DNA from: an archaeon
Lineage (GTDB): Archaea > Iainarchaeota > Iainarchaeia > Iainarchaeales > CSSED10-239
NCBI GenBank assembly: GCA_023230325.1
Contig: JALNXN010000004.1
Coordinates: forward strand, 3,898-67,897
Direction: 5' to 3'
DNA: 64,000 nucleotides
Of the stretch, positions 48,501 to 57,199 are shown one piece after another. Each line of letters opens with the position of its first letter. Position 1 is the first letter of the stretch. The notes under the pieces are model-generated. The model was not told the origin of the DNA. It saw nothing but the letters and a program-made list of their open reading frames with translations, and did not search any database. The translations under genes were made by a program, and so were the position numbers.

Positions 48501-49093
48501 ACAAAGATGTTACAATTACCTTTATAGAAGATATTCCAAAAGAATTTGCAACTAAACTTTCAGACCTTGTTTTTGGAGAGGATGTAAATGTTTTAGATGC
48601 TGACCCAGTTGTATATACTACAATTACAATTCCTAAAAACTCCTCATATACTTTTAGATATAATAAAAAAAGCATAGCCACAGATTTTGATGTTCTAACT
48701 AAATATGATCAGATTGTTTTTAAAAAACCAATCATCCTTAGTGGGAAGGTTTTAGAAGAACAAATGATTTTTAAAAAATCTTCAAAATATAATTCTGATT
48801 CTAAGATTTTTGGAATAATTGGAATTGTTTTAATTTTAATAATAATCATACTTATAGTAATTTGGCAAATTTTAAAATCAAAAAGAAATAAGGAAAGAAA
48901 CTTAGAAACAATTGCAAACTCTAAAGGAGAAATAAATCGTTACCTGGGGAAAGGGAGTGCAAGTTCTACAAGTCTAGCAAATCCTGAAGAAAAAAAGTCT
49001 GTTTCTGAGGAAAGTAAGATTACAAAAGAGAATGCTTTTGAAAGTAATTATGATTATATAATTGATGCTGTTAAAAGAGATAAAAAGAAATAA
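45524..49093 (+). CDS. Large surface protein with fibronectin-III-like domains and C-terminal anchor
   Basis: A 1189-aa exported protein. Signal peptide at residues 1-23, then Ig-like modules and two fibronectin-III-like domains at about 360-455 (SGLKEYRVYRSTSSF) and 555-655 (SGVKSYRVYYSTAS), typical of archaeal and bacterial surface proteins. A region with likely coiled-coil character follows, with one membrane helix near 1100-1120 (IFGIIGIVLILIIIILIVIW) and a roughly 70-residue cytosolic tail rich in Lys/Glu/Ser. Sequons (NxS/T) are frequent. It may be a receptor, adhesin or S-layer-related protein. I do not recognise the overall architecture. Stop TAA 49091-49093 followed by A/T-rich repeats. 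Confidence 0.82.
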   Translation: MKKKITIILLFVFLIFGLNQISAYSIEIDQTYGGLNSSSFSVTIEVDSSEGLSQVPLTINSNKQATPISFYADLDSGNTFKAYFYIDFTASSSSTENGWPKIIVNSADIVTVSSIDFPAKTDTLIIDGVKPVIGNFTIEALGTNYNNYYRGDVNLNLSGFSDPQTYITNYIVYLVSPSNLETFKTNYVLKKTTDTNSSEIKLELNSEVHDGDYYLLVDAVDVSLNTGDETTIKNNKVSLSLDNLSPIVENFNLGTLVDKSTYYVNSGNFNITIRFKDLFSGINPTNPPTSITVKTPEGVPLNFNRDYNSSVNGFFVPISSTYTDGNVYQVSFKVNDFVDNNISYDFNIFIDSNGPTTPTAPTLTRSIDNNITVSSWGTATDTGSGLKEYRVYRSTSSFTSYTNQSLICTVEATEARTCVDTFSKSDDTTYYYGVVAVDKSNNLSAVKTSNIKTGPKLEVNIDVSESYTNNPTPDIVLTLGSDVNVVRFSCNGSSFTSWIEVNNTTFTYSEFNITSGNGCTSASELKEVYVEAKSENSPYPVTRKSDTVKYDATPPTTPTNVKVSPLQNGGLKLTWSGSDDNYSGVKSYRVYYSTASGVTTDNSYYTSTALNYSFTPNNNQTYYIKISAIDNAGNQSSLSSEVSGETKRFGPTFTFNLNPSNLIDGVDYVGLGKVLFKVASDEPLSKTPTVRIKFDSKAQETIIASYLDLITSFEYNFVEDGNVEIEITGTNNAGESSTDTYYLVVDATPPTFEVDYGIFNETIIKFNLKDYSPDLYKVEYQLNDKTGLAIIEDSNEDFYYEFDTNKFDDGDYNISIIGYDYALNTSTVEINFNIDNVNELEVELNNLIEQVNFNRDFINSSIKLYEELLIKIDDSISEKLKTANTKATSAQSLIDANNLSPSIDLYNETNNLLLEIITLLPKQSVVKNKSFTYFYDVNKSVDIPTYTTDANIIKDTNQLYNQNILMVDRNFIVQEIDSVKYFSVSLEFKNTSNKDVTITFIEDIPKEFATKLSDLVFGEDVNVLDADPVVYTTITIPKNSSYTFRYNKKSIATDFDVLTKYDQIVFKKPIILSGKVLEEQMIFKKSSKYNSDSKIFGIIGIVLILIIIILIVIWQILKSKRNKERNLETIANSKGEINRYLGKGSASSTSLANPEEKKSVSEESKITKENAFESNYDYIIDAVKRDKKK

Positions 49094-49163
49094 TTGAGTT
49101 TTAAAAAGAAATAATTTAGATTAAAAATAATTGAAAAAATGAGTAAGAAATAATTAGATAAAT

Positions 49164-50372
49164 ATGATTGAAGGAATGGATCGCAGAATTGTTGTTGTTG
49201 GGGGAGGCCCTGCTGGACTTTATTCTGCATATTTGGTTAAGAAGAAAAATCCAAATATTTTGGTAACTTTGTTTGAAGAACATAGTGAAATCGGAATACC
49301 AATTTGCTGTAGTGGATTGATTGGAATTGATGGTCTTAAAAAAACAGATTTGTTAAAGTATATTATAATTAATGATTGTGTAGACAACAAGGTAAAAGGA
49401 GCAAACATCTATGGACCCTACAAATCATATTTTAAAGTTCTTTCAAAGGTTGACAAGGCATATGTCTTAGATAGAGGAAAGTTTGATAAAAAGATAAGGG
49501 ACCTAGCACTCTCTGTTGGTGTTGAGATTGTTTATGACTCAAGGGTTGTTGATGTTAAAGAAAATACAGTTTTTGTAGATGATCTTAAAAAAAATTGTTC
49601 AACAGAATATAAATTTGATTTCTTGATAGGTGCAGATGGTCCAAACTCTATTGTTAGAAAAACTTGCTTTCCTGAATATAAGGATATTGAAAAGGAATTT
49701 ATTATTGGTTATCAGATCTATGTTGAAGGAGAGTTTACAAAAAACAAGGTAGATCTTTATTTTAATGATTTTTCAAGAGGACTTTTTTCATGGGTTGTTC
49801 CTGAATCTGGTAGCTCTGCAAAGATTGGTATTGGAGTGTCTTTATCTTCTGATTCTAAAAGGAAAAATAATCCTAAGGAACAATTGTATGAGTTTATAAA
49901 AAAGAACAATATAATTTATGATAAAGAAACAAGCTTTTGTTCAGCCTTATTACCAATCTCTAAACCACTTTCAAACTTTGTAAAGGACAATGTCATAATT
50001 ATTGGGGATGCTGGTTGCTTTGTAAAAGTAACAACTGGTGGGGGAGTTAACTTTGGGTTGATGTCTGCAAAGATTGCAGCAAATGCAATTACCAACAGAA
50101 TAAAAGACTTTAAAAAATTAGAAAGTTACAACAAAGACATTAAAAGATATGTTTCTGAATTAAATTTACATTATAAGATTAGAAGGTATATTCTTTCAAA
50201 AAGTAACTCTGAGCTTGACGAGTTAATTCAGAAATTAAATGATATAGGTATATCTTCAATTTTGGAGAAAGAAGGAGATATTGATTATCCAAGTCTATTT
50301 ATTAGAAAATTGTTCTTTAATAGAAAGTTTTTCTCACTATTTAGAGAGCTTATTAAATTTTTGAAGAGTTAA
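49164..50372 (+). CDS. Geranylgeranyl reductase family flavoprotein
   Basis: A flavin-dependent reductase that saturates geranylgeranyl chains of archaeal membrane lipids (digeranylgeranylglycerophospholipid reductase type). The 402-aa product has the FAD-binding VVGGGPAGLYSAY (11-23), the substrate-region signature PICCSGLIG, DRGKFDKKIRD, and the C-terminal FAD segment VIIIGDAGCFVKVTTGGGVNFG. The family normally has YxCxGxxG-like spacing, and the first half of the pattern fits. Alternative ATG 49176 (MDRR) is possible. Its final coding bases are duplicated downstream (see the repeat at 50340). Confidence 0.9.
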   Translation: MIEGMDRRIVVVGGGPAGLYSAYLVKKKNPNILVTLFEEHSEIGIPICCSGLIGIDGLKKTDLLKYIIINDCVDNKVKGANIYGPYKSYFKVLSKVDKAYVLDRGKFDKKIRDLALSVGVEIVYDSRVVDVKENTVFVDDLKKNCSTEYKFDFLIGADGPNSIVRKTCFPEYKDIEKEFIIGYQIYVEGEFTKNKVDLYFNDFSRGLFSWVVPESGSSAKIGIGVSLSSDSKRKNNPKEQLYEFIKKNNIIYDKETSFCSALLPISKPLSNFVKDNVIIIGDAGCFVKVTTGGGVNFGLMSAKIAANAITNRIKDFKKLESYNKDIKRYVSELNLHYKIRRYILSKSNSELDELIQKLNDIGISSILEKEGDIDYPSLFIRKLFFNRKFFSLFRELIKFLKS

Positions 50373-50444
50373 AGTCTTCAACTTTCTCATTCTATGCAAA
50401 CATATTTAGAGAGTTTATTAAATTTTTGAAAAGTCAAGATCTTT
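50340..50444 (+). repeat. Duplicated 3' end of the reductase gene
   Basis: TTTAGAGAGCTTATTAAATT-type sequence at 50340-50379 (the gene's last coding bases and stop region) recurs with few changes at 50404-50444. The second copy is non-coding. A local duplication of about 40 bases. Confidence 0.75.
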
Positions 50445-50483
50445 AAAATTTGTATTTGGGTTTAAATTTTTAAATTAGAAACT

Positions 50484-51074
50484 CTACTCTATGATAATCT
50501 TCTTTTCAACATCTTTCCAAGAACTTGCTTTTTTGATAAACTTGTTGGTCTTAGAATATCTATTCCAATTGTAGGTGTTTCTATAGTTGAAAAGAATACA
50601 ATTTATTTGTTCTTTAGAGCATGCAAGAACTGTTTCTAGAGAATCATCAACTATTAATTTTATATTTAGTCTTTTACAAATTTCGTGTTTTTCATCTCTT
50701 TTAAGGTCTTTATAATCTAAGTGAATAATTCTTTTAAAAAAGTTTTTTCCAAAATGATTCTCAATTAATGTCTTTGTACTTTTTACCATCCTCTTGTTTC
50801 TTGCAGTAATTATATAGAGTTCGTTATTTTTTTTAAGTTCTTTAATTATCTCTATGGAGTTAGGGTAGGGTTTCATAAGATTATGGTAGTCTGTGTTTGT
50901 AAATGCAGTCCATCTTTCAAGGAAGATTTCAAAATCTAAATTAAATAATTTGTGTGCATGTAGATTTTTACAATCTTTGAATTTTTTAGAAGTCTTATAT
51001 TTATGATTGTGATATTTAATAAATTTTTTAACTGTTGGAAAAATAGTATCATCAATATCTATTGCTATTCTCAT
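50484..51074 (-). CDS. HAD-superfamily phosphatase, 5'-nucleotidase-like
   Basis: A 196-aa HAD hydrolase. Motif I is IDIDDTIF (D6, D8), motif II is the Thr in YIITARN, and motif IV the Asp pair in LIVDDSLETV. The arrangement resembles NT5C-like deoxyribonucleotidases and related nucleotidases (which act on nucleoside monophosphates), with a short helical cap between motifs I and II. Substrate unproven. It lies upstream of and divergent to nothing obvious, with tRNA-Gln just beyond its start on the same strand. Normal length for the family. Confidence 0.8.
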   Translation of the reverse strand: MRIAIDIDDTIFPTVKKFIKYHNHKYKTSKKFKDCKNLHAHKLFNLDFEIFLERWTAFTNTDYHNLMKPYPNSIEIIKELKKNNELYIITARNKRMVKSTKTLIENHFGKNFFKRIIHLDYKDLKRDEKHEICKRLNIKLIVDDSLETVLACSKEQINCILFNYRNTYNWNRYSKTNKFIKKASSWKDVEKKIIIE

Positions 51075-51091
51075 ATATTCTCAAATTTTAA

Positions 51092-51164
51092 TAGCCCGAA
51101 GGAGATTCGAACTCCTGTCATAAGACCCAGAATCTTATATGCTTGGCCTCTACACCATCGGGCT
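51092..51164 (-). tRNA. tRNA-Gln (anticodon CUG)
   Basis: On the minus strand the 5' acceptor AGCCCGA pairs with TCGGGCT, and the discriminator is A. D-stem GTG/CAT, anticodon stem TAAGA/TCTTA with loop TTCTGGG giving CTG, and T-stem AGGAG/CTCCT with TTCGAAT loop are all complete. The A1:U72 pair fits archaeal tRNA-Gln, which is charged by the amidotransferase route. No intron. Confidence 0.94.
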
Positions 51165-51191
51165 CTTTTTTTTCTAAAAAAGAAGTTTAAG

Positions 51192-52331
51192 TTATAATTT
51201 CCACATCTCTTTTGCAAGCTTACCTGTATATTTATATCTCTCAATTAGTTTTTTATTTTTTACCTTATTCTGTTTATGATTTTCTAAAAAAATATTTAGT
51301 TTTTCAATAAGTATTTTTTTAATTTCACCAGAAGTCATATCTCCAGATTTATATTTATTGTATATTTCTTTAATCTTAATATCATCTTCTTCAAGCAAAA
51401 TGTATAACCAGTTATAGGCAACATCAATTTCAGGGACTCCCCCTAACTTTCTGTGTTCTTCAAGAGTTGGTCTTCCTCCCGAAAAAGCATATTTGTTAAC
51501 TTTACTTTTAACAAGCTCAGGAGTGTCAGTCAGATAGATTGCTGTTTTGTTATCAGAGGAGGACATTTTTCCATCCATTCCTTGAAGTGGTGGTAGTAAT
51601 TTGTTATGTATTGCTGTGACTTTCTTGAACCCAAGCTTTTCAGCAACATCCCTTTGGATTCTCCAGTAGGGGTCTTGGTCAATACCTGCTGGAATTAAGC
51701 AAAATTTATTTCTTTCAAAGGCAGTTGGTGCATTTTGGATGTTTGGGTAGAACATATGCCCTAAGTTAGTTTCATTTGTAAAACCAAAGATTGCTTTTGC
51801 ATTTGAAAGATTTGTTTTTTTTGCAAACTGTAATGCAAATTTGTAAAGATGTTTAATATATTCTGTATCTTTAAAGATAAAGGTTTTATCTGGATCAAAG
51901 CCAATTGCTGCAATCTCCTCTATGTCCTTATCTGATTGTTTGTCTATTTGTTCTAAGGTTAGATTTTTTTTAACACTAAACTTCTCATCATCTGATATCA
52001 TAATGTAGACATTACAACCAAATTCATCCTGTAACCATTTAGAAGTTAGAAAAGAAATTAGGTGACCTAGGTGCATTTCTCCTGAGGGACCTCTGCCTGT
52101 GTAGACATAGAAATTATTATTGTCTATATTTTCTAAAACCTTGTCAAAGTCTCTGTGAGAATAGATAAAGTTTCTTTTAAAGAAAGGATGTAATTTTTTA
52201 GATTTGGTTTTAAGTCTAAGTCTTTCTTTAAGATCTTTTGTAAGGTGGCTTGTTCCAAACTCCTTAATTAGTTTTTCATAATCAATAGTTCCTGAAACTT
52301 CCCAAGCAGTAACCTTGTAGTCAGCACACAT
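51192..52331 (-). CDS. trpS: Tryptophanyl-tRNA synthetase
   Basis: A class I synthetase that charges tRNA-Trp. The 379-aa product has the archaeal/eukaryotic form: FYVYTGRGPSGEMHLGHLI with the HIGH-equivalent HLGH (87-90), and GMDGKMSSSD with KMSSS (255-259). The N-terminal VTAWEVSG segment with DYEKLIKEFG is typical. The C-terminal anticodon-binding part is of normal length. AAGGA lies before ATG. tRNA-Gln and the HAD gene lie beyond its 3' end, all on the minus strand. Confidence 0.95.
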   Translation of the reverse strand: MCADYKVTAWEVSGTIDYEKLIKEFGTSHLTKDLKERLRLKTKSKKLHPFFKRNFIYSHRDFDKVLENIDNNNFYVYTGRGPSGEMHLGHLISFLTSKWLQDEFGCNVYIMISDDEKFSVKKNLTLEQIDKQSDKDIEEIAAIGFDPDKTFIFKDTEYIKHLYKFALQFAKKTNLSNAKAIFGFTNETNLGHMFYPNIQNAPTAFERNKFCLIPAGIDQDPYWRIQRDVAEKLGFKKVTAIHNKLLPPLQGMDGKMSSSDNKTAIYLTDTPELVKSKVNKYAFSGGRPTLEEHRKLGGVPEIDVAYNWLYILLEEDDIKIKEIYNKYKSGDMTSGEIKKILIEKLNIFLENHKQNKVKNKKLIERYKYTGKLAKEMWKL

Positions 52332-52544
52332 AATGTCTTTCCTTGTATTTTTAATTTTTAAATTTTATTTTTATTGTATATATTATAGTTTAAAAACTTT
52401 AAAAAAGGAATTGTTTTTGTAAAAAGATAATGTTTTTAGATAAAAAGGAATTTAATAATTTTAAAAGTGTTAATTTAAAATTTAACTTATTAATTGTGGT
52501 TAGTTTTTTTGTAATCAAAAAGATTTTAAAGTCTTTGACATAAT

Positions 52545-52556
52545 TAATATATATGG
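52545..52556 (+). promoter_or_regulatory. TATA box of the Alba gene
   Basis: TTAATATATATG lies about 50-60 bases upstream of the Alba start. The 260-base gap between trpS and Alba carries this and further A/T runs, no gene. A GGGGGAT element (52593) would be the ribosome-binding site for ATG 52606. Inferred. Confidence 0.45.
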
Positions 52557-52605
52557 TGTTATAAAAAACGCCTAAAGACTTTTCAGTTTTATGGGGGATA
52601 AGAAG

Positions 52606-52896
52606 ATGGATGAAGACAAAAAAGAGATGGACCAGAATACTATTTTTATAGGTAAGAAAAATACCATGTCTTATGTTTTAGCAGTTATTACTCAATTTAA
52701 TCAGAACGCAGATATGGTAACCATTAAGGCAAGAGGAAAAACCATTTCTAAAGCTGTTGATGTTTCTGAAATTGTAAAAAATAAATTTGTAAATTCTTTA
52801 AAAGTTGAAAAAATTATTATTTCTACAGAAGAAATAATTACAGAGAATAATACTCCGATGAAGGTGTCAGCTATTGAGATTGTGTTATCTAAATAG
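52606..52896 (+). CDS. albA: Alba chromatin protein
   Basis: Alba binds DNA and RNA without sequence specificity and compacts the archaeal chromosome. The 96-aa product has the family core NTIFIGKKNTMSYVLAVITQF, KARGKTISKAVDVSEIVKNKFV, and the terminal strands SAIEIVLSK. The central lysine (in GKK) is typical of the acetylatable position region. I chose ATG 52606, since GGGGGAT lies 9 bases before it. The upstream ATG 52591 would add five residues. Single copy in this window. It has its own promoter. Confidence 0.92.
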   Translation: MDEDKKEMDQNTIFIGKKNTMSYVLAVITQFNQNADMVTIKARGKTISKAVDVSEIVKNKFVNSLKVEKIIISTEEIITENNTPMKVSAIEIVLSK

Positions 52897-52949
52897 TTGT
52901 TATTATAATTTTTTAATCTTATCAATGTTTATAAAAAAAAGGTGGTTTT

Positions 52950-53147
52950 ATGAAGAAAAGAAATACAGTGGATTGGATAGCTCTGATTCTTTTAATTATT
53001 GGAGGTCTTAATTGGTTACTAGTTGGTGCACTTAAGTTTGATTTAGTTCAATCAATTTTAGGCTCTATTCCAGTATTAAGAGATATTGTGTATATCCTGG
53101 TTGGGTTGTCCGCAATATGGGCTATAGTAAGAATTGAAAAGATCTAA
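52950..53147 (+). CDS. DUF378 small membrane protein
   Basis: A 65-aa protein with two transmembrane helices (about 8-29 and 42-60). The block VDWIALILLIIGGLNWLLVG followed by FDLV and SILG with a second helix (YILVGLSAIWAI) matches DUF378 (YuzA-like). Function unknown. AAAGGTGG lies before ATG. It is separated from Alba by 53 bases, possibly same transcript, and ends at a well-formed terminator. Confidence 0.88.
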   Translation: MKKRNTVDWIALILLIIGGLNWLLVGALKFDLVQSILGSIPVLRDIVYILVGLSAIWAIVRIEKI

Positions 53148-53170
53148 AATTGATCTTTTTTTTTCTTTTT
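53137..53170 (+). terminator. Hairpin-plus-T-run terminator after DUF378
   Basis: AAAAGATC (53137-53144) pairs with GATCTTTT (53152-53159) around a 7-base loop that contains the stop codon, and a T-run continues to 53161. The clearest bacterial-style terminator in the window. It also lies before the convergent 484-aa gene. Confidence 0.6.
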
Positions 53171-53228
53171 TCTTTTTTCAAGAAACTTAATTTTAAGTCA
53201 AATAAATCTGATTTTAAAGTAAAGAAAT

Positions 53229-54683
53229 CTAATTTGTGATCAATTTTGGGATTGGTAAATTAATTTTTATAAAGTAACTGTTGACCTTGTTTACAAACCC
53301 TATGCTCTTTGTTGAGATCTTTTCTGTCTGCTCAATCAATCTACAATTGTCAGTATTAATCTTATTGATTGTCTCAAGCTTAATTGACTTAATAGCTTTC
53401 TCAATTTCAGGATCATAAAATTTTGTGTTTCTATGTAACATAAACTTTGGGATCTCTTCTAAAAGGTCAGTTAATAATTTATATTGGGTAATGTAGATTA
53501 TAAAGTTAGTATTATTTTCAAGTTCTAAGGAATTAATATTTTTTGAATAGTTTGCATATGTGCTTAGATTTATTGAAGTCTCAATTTGATTAAGCTTATT
53601 TTTAATAAAATGAATTAACTTAGAAACAAAAGATTCCTTTTTCTCACAAAACCAAGAGATATTATTATTATTGTAAGTTAAGGTAATCTCTTTTTCTTCA
53701 AGTAGTCTTACAGCATCAAACAACAAGATCTGTTCTTTCTGGTTTTTAAAAAAAGGACCAACAGGGTACTCTCTAAGACCATTTGTTTTCTTGTAATTAT
53801 CCCTATTTTCTTTACAACTATTATTCTTATGATAATTTCTACTCCACTCTTTATTTTTAGACAGAAAGTATGTACCATTATTTAGAAACATAACTTCAAC
53901 TAAAGATGAGGAAAGTGTGTTTGTTGAGAACAGTTCCTTTGGTTTACAGCAATTACAATTTATGGTTTCATAAGAGATGTTATAAAAATCATCTTGTAGA
54001 AGATAGGCCCAAATATTAGAAAAATCCATATTAATTGTGTTCTTTATAAGTTCATTTTTTTTAGAAAAATCAATTGTGGACTTGTTTTTTAAGACTAATC
54101 TATTTTCAAAGAAATTATTTTCAAAAAGGATGTTTAAGATCTCATCATTCTTAATATTATATTCAGGTTTTACTTTTAAAAGATTAGAAAGCATAAGCCT
54201 TCTTGTTATGGTTGGTGTTATTTTCTTTTTTGAGAAGTCATCAATGTTTGTTAAGTATTCTTTAATAGCTTTATTTGTTACATCATAGTCTCTAATCTTA
54301 TTAATCTTATTCCTATTTACTTGAACAAAGACATCATAATAACTCCAATTCCTTTTAATTAAAAATTGTCTTTCAGGTTCAATTAGAAGAATGTTTTTAG
54401 AAGTTGCAAGACTTAATATCTTTGCACATTGTTGTAAGATCTTATAGTTTTTGGAAGTTATCTTACAAAGGTTTTCTTTAATCTTTTCAATATTAATTTT
54501 CTTTCTAAAATCAGAGAGGATCTTTTGTAGAAAGTCCTTAGGCAGATCAATATTAATTTCTGGAAAGAACTTCTCCTTCTCTACATACTCTGACTTAGTT
54601 GAGAAAGGATTTTTAGAAAAATATAAAATAATTCTGTTTCTTTCATTTTCATAAACTGTATTAGTTAAATATAAGTTGTCCAT
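53229..54683 (-). CDS. Unrecognised 484-aa protein
   Basis: A soluble, lysine/asparagine-rich protein with no signal peptide or membrane segment. Features: an N-terminal DNLYLTNTVYENERNRIILYF segment, a CNCCKPKELF cysteine cluster at about residue 243, a second Cys at SCKENRDNYKK, and KYNISWFCEKK-type Cys later, which could bind metal. Many helical segments (KLIHFIKNKLNQIETSINL). No nuclease or helicase motif is visible. No clear ribosome-binding site at the start. It converges with DUF378. I do not recognise it, and it may be lineage-specific or of mobile origin. Confidence 0.6.
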   Translation of the reverse strand: MDNLYLTNTVYENERNRIILYFSKNPFSTKSEYVEKEKFFPEINIDLPKDFLQKILSDFRKKINIEKIKENLCKITSKNYKILQQCAKILSLATSKNILLIEPERQFLIKRNWSYYDVFVQVNRNKINKIRDYDVTNKAIKEYLTNIDDFSKKKITPTITRRLMLSNLLKVKPEYNIKNDEILNILFENNFFENRLVLKNKSTIDFSKKNELIKNTINMDFSNIWAYLLQDDFYNISYETINCNCCKPKELFSTNTLSSSLVEVMFLNNGTYFLSKNKEWSRNYHKNNSCKENRDNYKKTNGLREYPVGPFFKNQKEQILLFDAVRLLEEKEITLTYNNNNISWFCEKKESFVSKLIHFIKNKLNQIETSINLSTYANYSKNINSLELENNTNFIIYITQYKLLTDLLEEIPKFMLHRNTKFYDPEIEKAIKSIKLETINKINTDNCRLIEQTEKISTKSIGFVNKVNSYFIKINLPIPKLITN

Positions 54684-54866
54684 AATCTATTCATCCTATT
54701 TTTCACATATTATTTTATTAAAAGGCAATAATATATGGTTTTCAAAACAAGGGTTCTTTTCTAAGGGGGGTAGTTTGCCGAGAAAGATAACTTATTTAAA
54801 ACAATTCCTATATATTTTTAATATATCAAATAAAATTAGGCAAACAATTACAGAAATCAGAAAATT

Positions 54867-56333
54867 ATGCTCAAAAAGATTTTACAAAAAATAAAAAAAA
54901 ATAAAATAAATTTATTGTTGATGTTAATATTCTTACTTACAATTACTTATGCGATGATAAACTACCTACCATATTGGGATGAAGCAGTCTACACAAATAA
55001 TGGCAAATTTTTATTCTCAGCACAGGAAATTTCTACTTATGAATATCAAAGACCACCTATAATGGGTATTTTAATTGGTCTCTTTTGGTTTATTGGTATA
55101 AATGAAGTTATATTTACAAAAATAATTTTAAGTATAATTTTTATATTAGGTTTATTTTACCTTTATAGAATTGCTGAAGATATAAAAAAAGGAACAGGAA
55201 TAATTACCACACTCCTATTTGCATCTATACTTCCAATAATTGCTTTTAGTAATAGGCTTTTAACAGAGATCCCAGGAACCTCTTTGTCAATAATAGCATA
55301 TTATTTATTTACTAAGAGAAAATATTTTCAATCAGGATTTATTTTTTCTCTTGCCTTTTTATTTAGGTACCCTGCAGGACTTGTTTTTGGAGTTGTTGGA
55401 GTATTTTTAGTAATTGAACTCTTAAAAGAAAGAAACTTAAAAAAAATAAAAAACATTCTAAGTTATGGGCTTGGATTTTGTTTGTTGGTGGTTCCTTTTA
55501 TAATCATCAATTATCTTTTTTTACCAAATATAACCTCAAACTTTTTTTCAAAAATAATAGCTCCATTTACACATGCTTCTCAAATGGTTGCTGCAAATGC
55601 ACAAGATCTTGTAACTAATGGTTTTATTTATTATTTAAAATTTCTTCTTTTACAAAATTTTCTATTATTGTTTACAATTTTGTTTATAGTAATGGTTGTA
55701 TTGTTTAAGAAAATAAGAAAGGACTTTTTAAAAAAAAATCTATTAATCCCCTTTACAATAGCTATAAGTTATTTAATATATTTATCTAGCCTTGTGCACT
55801 ATGAACCAAGATACTTCTTTAGTGCACTTCCTTTCTTTGCTATAATCTCTGGGGTTGGGGCAACTGAGTTTATTGAAAAAATAAATTTTAAAAAAGCAAT
55901 TATGATACTTGAGATTATATTTTTAATAGTTTTAATATTTAATTATTCAATTTCAATAAATCTACAGATAAGTAACAATAAACAAACTGATCTTGAAGCA
56001 ATTGATAATTACTACCAGTATATTTTAAAAACAGATCCTGACTTTGAAGGTCTAGTAGCAATTGACAATCCAGTGTTTGGTATTTATAATGAAAAAAGCA
56101 AAATTGTTTATTTAGCAGGACCATTCTATGCACAGGCTGTGGTTTTAGAAAACCAACCTATAAAGTATATACTCTATGAAGAAAGGAATTTTGTGTGTTG
56201 GAGAGAAGGAGACAAAGAGTGTGTTAAAAAACTAGATCTTTTCTTATCCTTACTTAAAGAAGAATATACTCTTGTTTATACAGAAGATTTTTATGGAACT
56301 AAACATTATATCTATAAATTAAATTACTTATGA
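54867..56333 (+). CDS. GT39-like membrane glycosyltransferase (PMT/ArnT type)
   Basis: A 488-aa multi-helix membrane protein of the PMT/ArnT group, which transfers sugars from lipid-linked donors. It has about ten transmembrane helices and a likely catalytic PYWDEAVYTNNG motif (D38, E39) after the first helix, as in Pmt/ArnT, followed by FIDEYQRPP-type loops (YEYQRPPIMG). The C-terminal soluble-looking segment (residues 380-488) is extracellular in the family. Start at ATG 54867 is leaderless-like, as no Shine-Dalgarno element is obvious. Substrate unknown. First of a run of glycan genes to 59147. Confidence 0.85.
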   Translation: MLKKILQKIKKNKINLLLMLIFLLTITYAMINYLPYWDEAVYTNNGKFLFSAQEISTYEYQRPPIMGILIGLFWFIGINEVIFTKIILSIIFILGLFYLYRIAEDIKKGTGIITTLLFASILPIIAFSNRLLTEIPGTSLSIIAYYLFTKRKYFQSGFIFSLAFLFRYPAGLVFGVVGVFLVIELLKERNLKKIKNILSYGLGFCLLVVPFIIINYLFLPNITSNFFSKIIAPFTHASQMVAANAQDLVTNGFIYYLKFLLLQNFLLLFTILFIVMVVLFKKIRKDFLKKNLLIPFTIAISYLIYLSSLVHYEPRYFFSALPFFAIISGVGATEFIEKINFKKAIMILEIIFLIVLIFNYSISINLQISNNKQTDLEAIDNYYQYILKTDPDFEGLVAIDNPVFGIYNEKSKIVYLAGPFYAQAVVLENQPIKYILYEERNFVCWREGDKECVKKLDLFLSLLKEEYTLVYTEDFYGTKHYIYKLNYL

Positions 56334-56378
56334 AATTGATGAAAAAGACATTAATTATAAATTAAATTACAAAATAAA

Positions 56379-57119
56379 TCAACTATAGATTGAATATTTT
56401 TTAATATTCCATTTGGTTAAAAGAAACTTACAAAGTTCTCTAAAAATAGAAAGACCATAAACAATTGATGCCTTTAAGTCTATGGAAGAGGCTTCTTTAA
56501 AATATCTTGTTTCAACTGCAACTTCCTTAATCTTATATTTCTTAATAATCATTTGTATAATTATCTGAGTATCAAAAACAAAATTATCTGAATTTTTATA
56601 AATTGAAATATTTTCTAAAACATTTCTTGAAAAAGATCTATAGCCTGTGTGAAATTCACTTAGAGAGGTCCTTAATATTAGATTTTCAAAAAAAGTTAAA
56701 ACCCTATTTCCAACATATTTATAGTAAGGCATTCCACCCTTTAAAGGGTCTTTTTTATTTAAAAATCTAGAAGCAAAAACAGAATCTACCTTTCCTTTAG
56801 CAATAGGAATAATCATATTATTTAGGATCTTAGGATCATACTGGTAATCAGGATGGATCATAACAACAATGTCTGCACCTCTTTTTAGAGCTTCTTTATA
56901 ACAGGTTTTTTGGTTAGCCCCATAGCCCTTATTTTTTTTGTGCCTAATAGTAATTAGCCCTAGTTTTTTAGAAAGAGAGACGGTATTGTCTGTTGAGAAA
57001 TCATCAACAAGTATAATTTCATCAACATACTCTTTAGGTATACTAGTAATTGTTTTTTCTAAAGTTGACTCTGCATTATATGCTGGCAGAACAATTATCA
57101 CTTTTTTATTATTATACAT
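56379..57119 (-). CDS. Glycosyltransferase family 2, dolichol-phosphate-sugar synthase-like
   Basis: A 246-aa GT2 enzyme that likely makes a polyprenyl-phosphate sugar. Motifs: VIIVLPAYNAESTLEKTI at the N-terminus, catalytic DD at 39-40 in ILVDDFSTDNT, HPDYQYDP (89-96), and the C-terminal FHTGYRSFSRNVL typical of DPM1-like synthases. It has no membrane helices. It lies on the minus strand, between the GT39-like and GtrA genes on the plus strand, all in one glycan locus. A UDP-glucose or GDP-mannose donor is plausible but not shown. Confidence 0.92.
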   Translation of the reverse strand: MYNNKKVIIVLPAYNAESTLEKTITSIPKEYVDEIILVDDFSTDNTVSLSKKLGLITIRHKKNKGYGANQKTCYKEALKRGADIVVMIHPDYQYDPKILNNMIIPIAKGKVDSVFASRFLNKKDPLKGGMPYYKYVGNRVLTFFENLILRTSLSEFHTGYRSFSRNVLENISIYKNSDNFVFDTQIIIQMIIKKYKIKEVAVETRYFKEASSIDLKASIVYGLSIFRELCKFLLTKWNIKKYSIYS

Positions 57120-57199
57120 TAAAAATCAATCTTTATAAATATTTATGTTAATAGATAAATATTAGTTTCAAAATATATATAAAACAAACTGATTTACAT

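Noticed and set aside
54676..54894. 72-aa frame overlapping the start of the GT39-like gene
   Set aside because: Overlaps 28 bases of a real gene in another frame, has no ribosome-binding site, and no recognisable composition. Probably promoter sequence.
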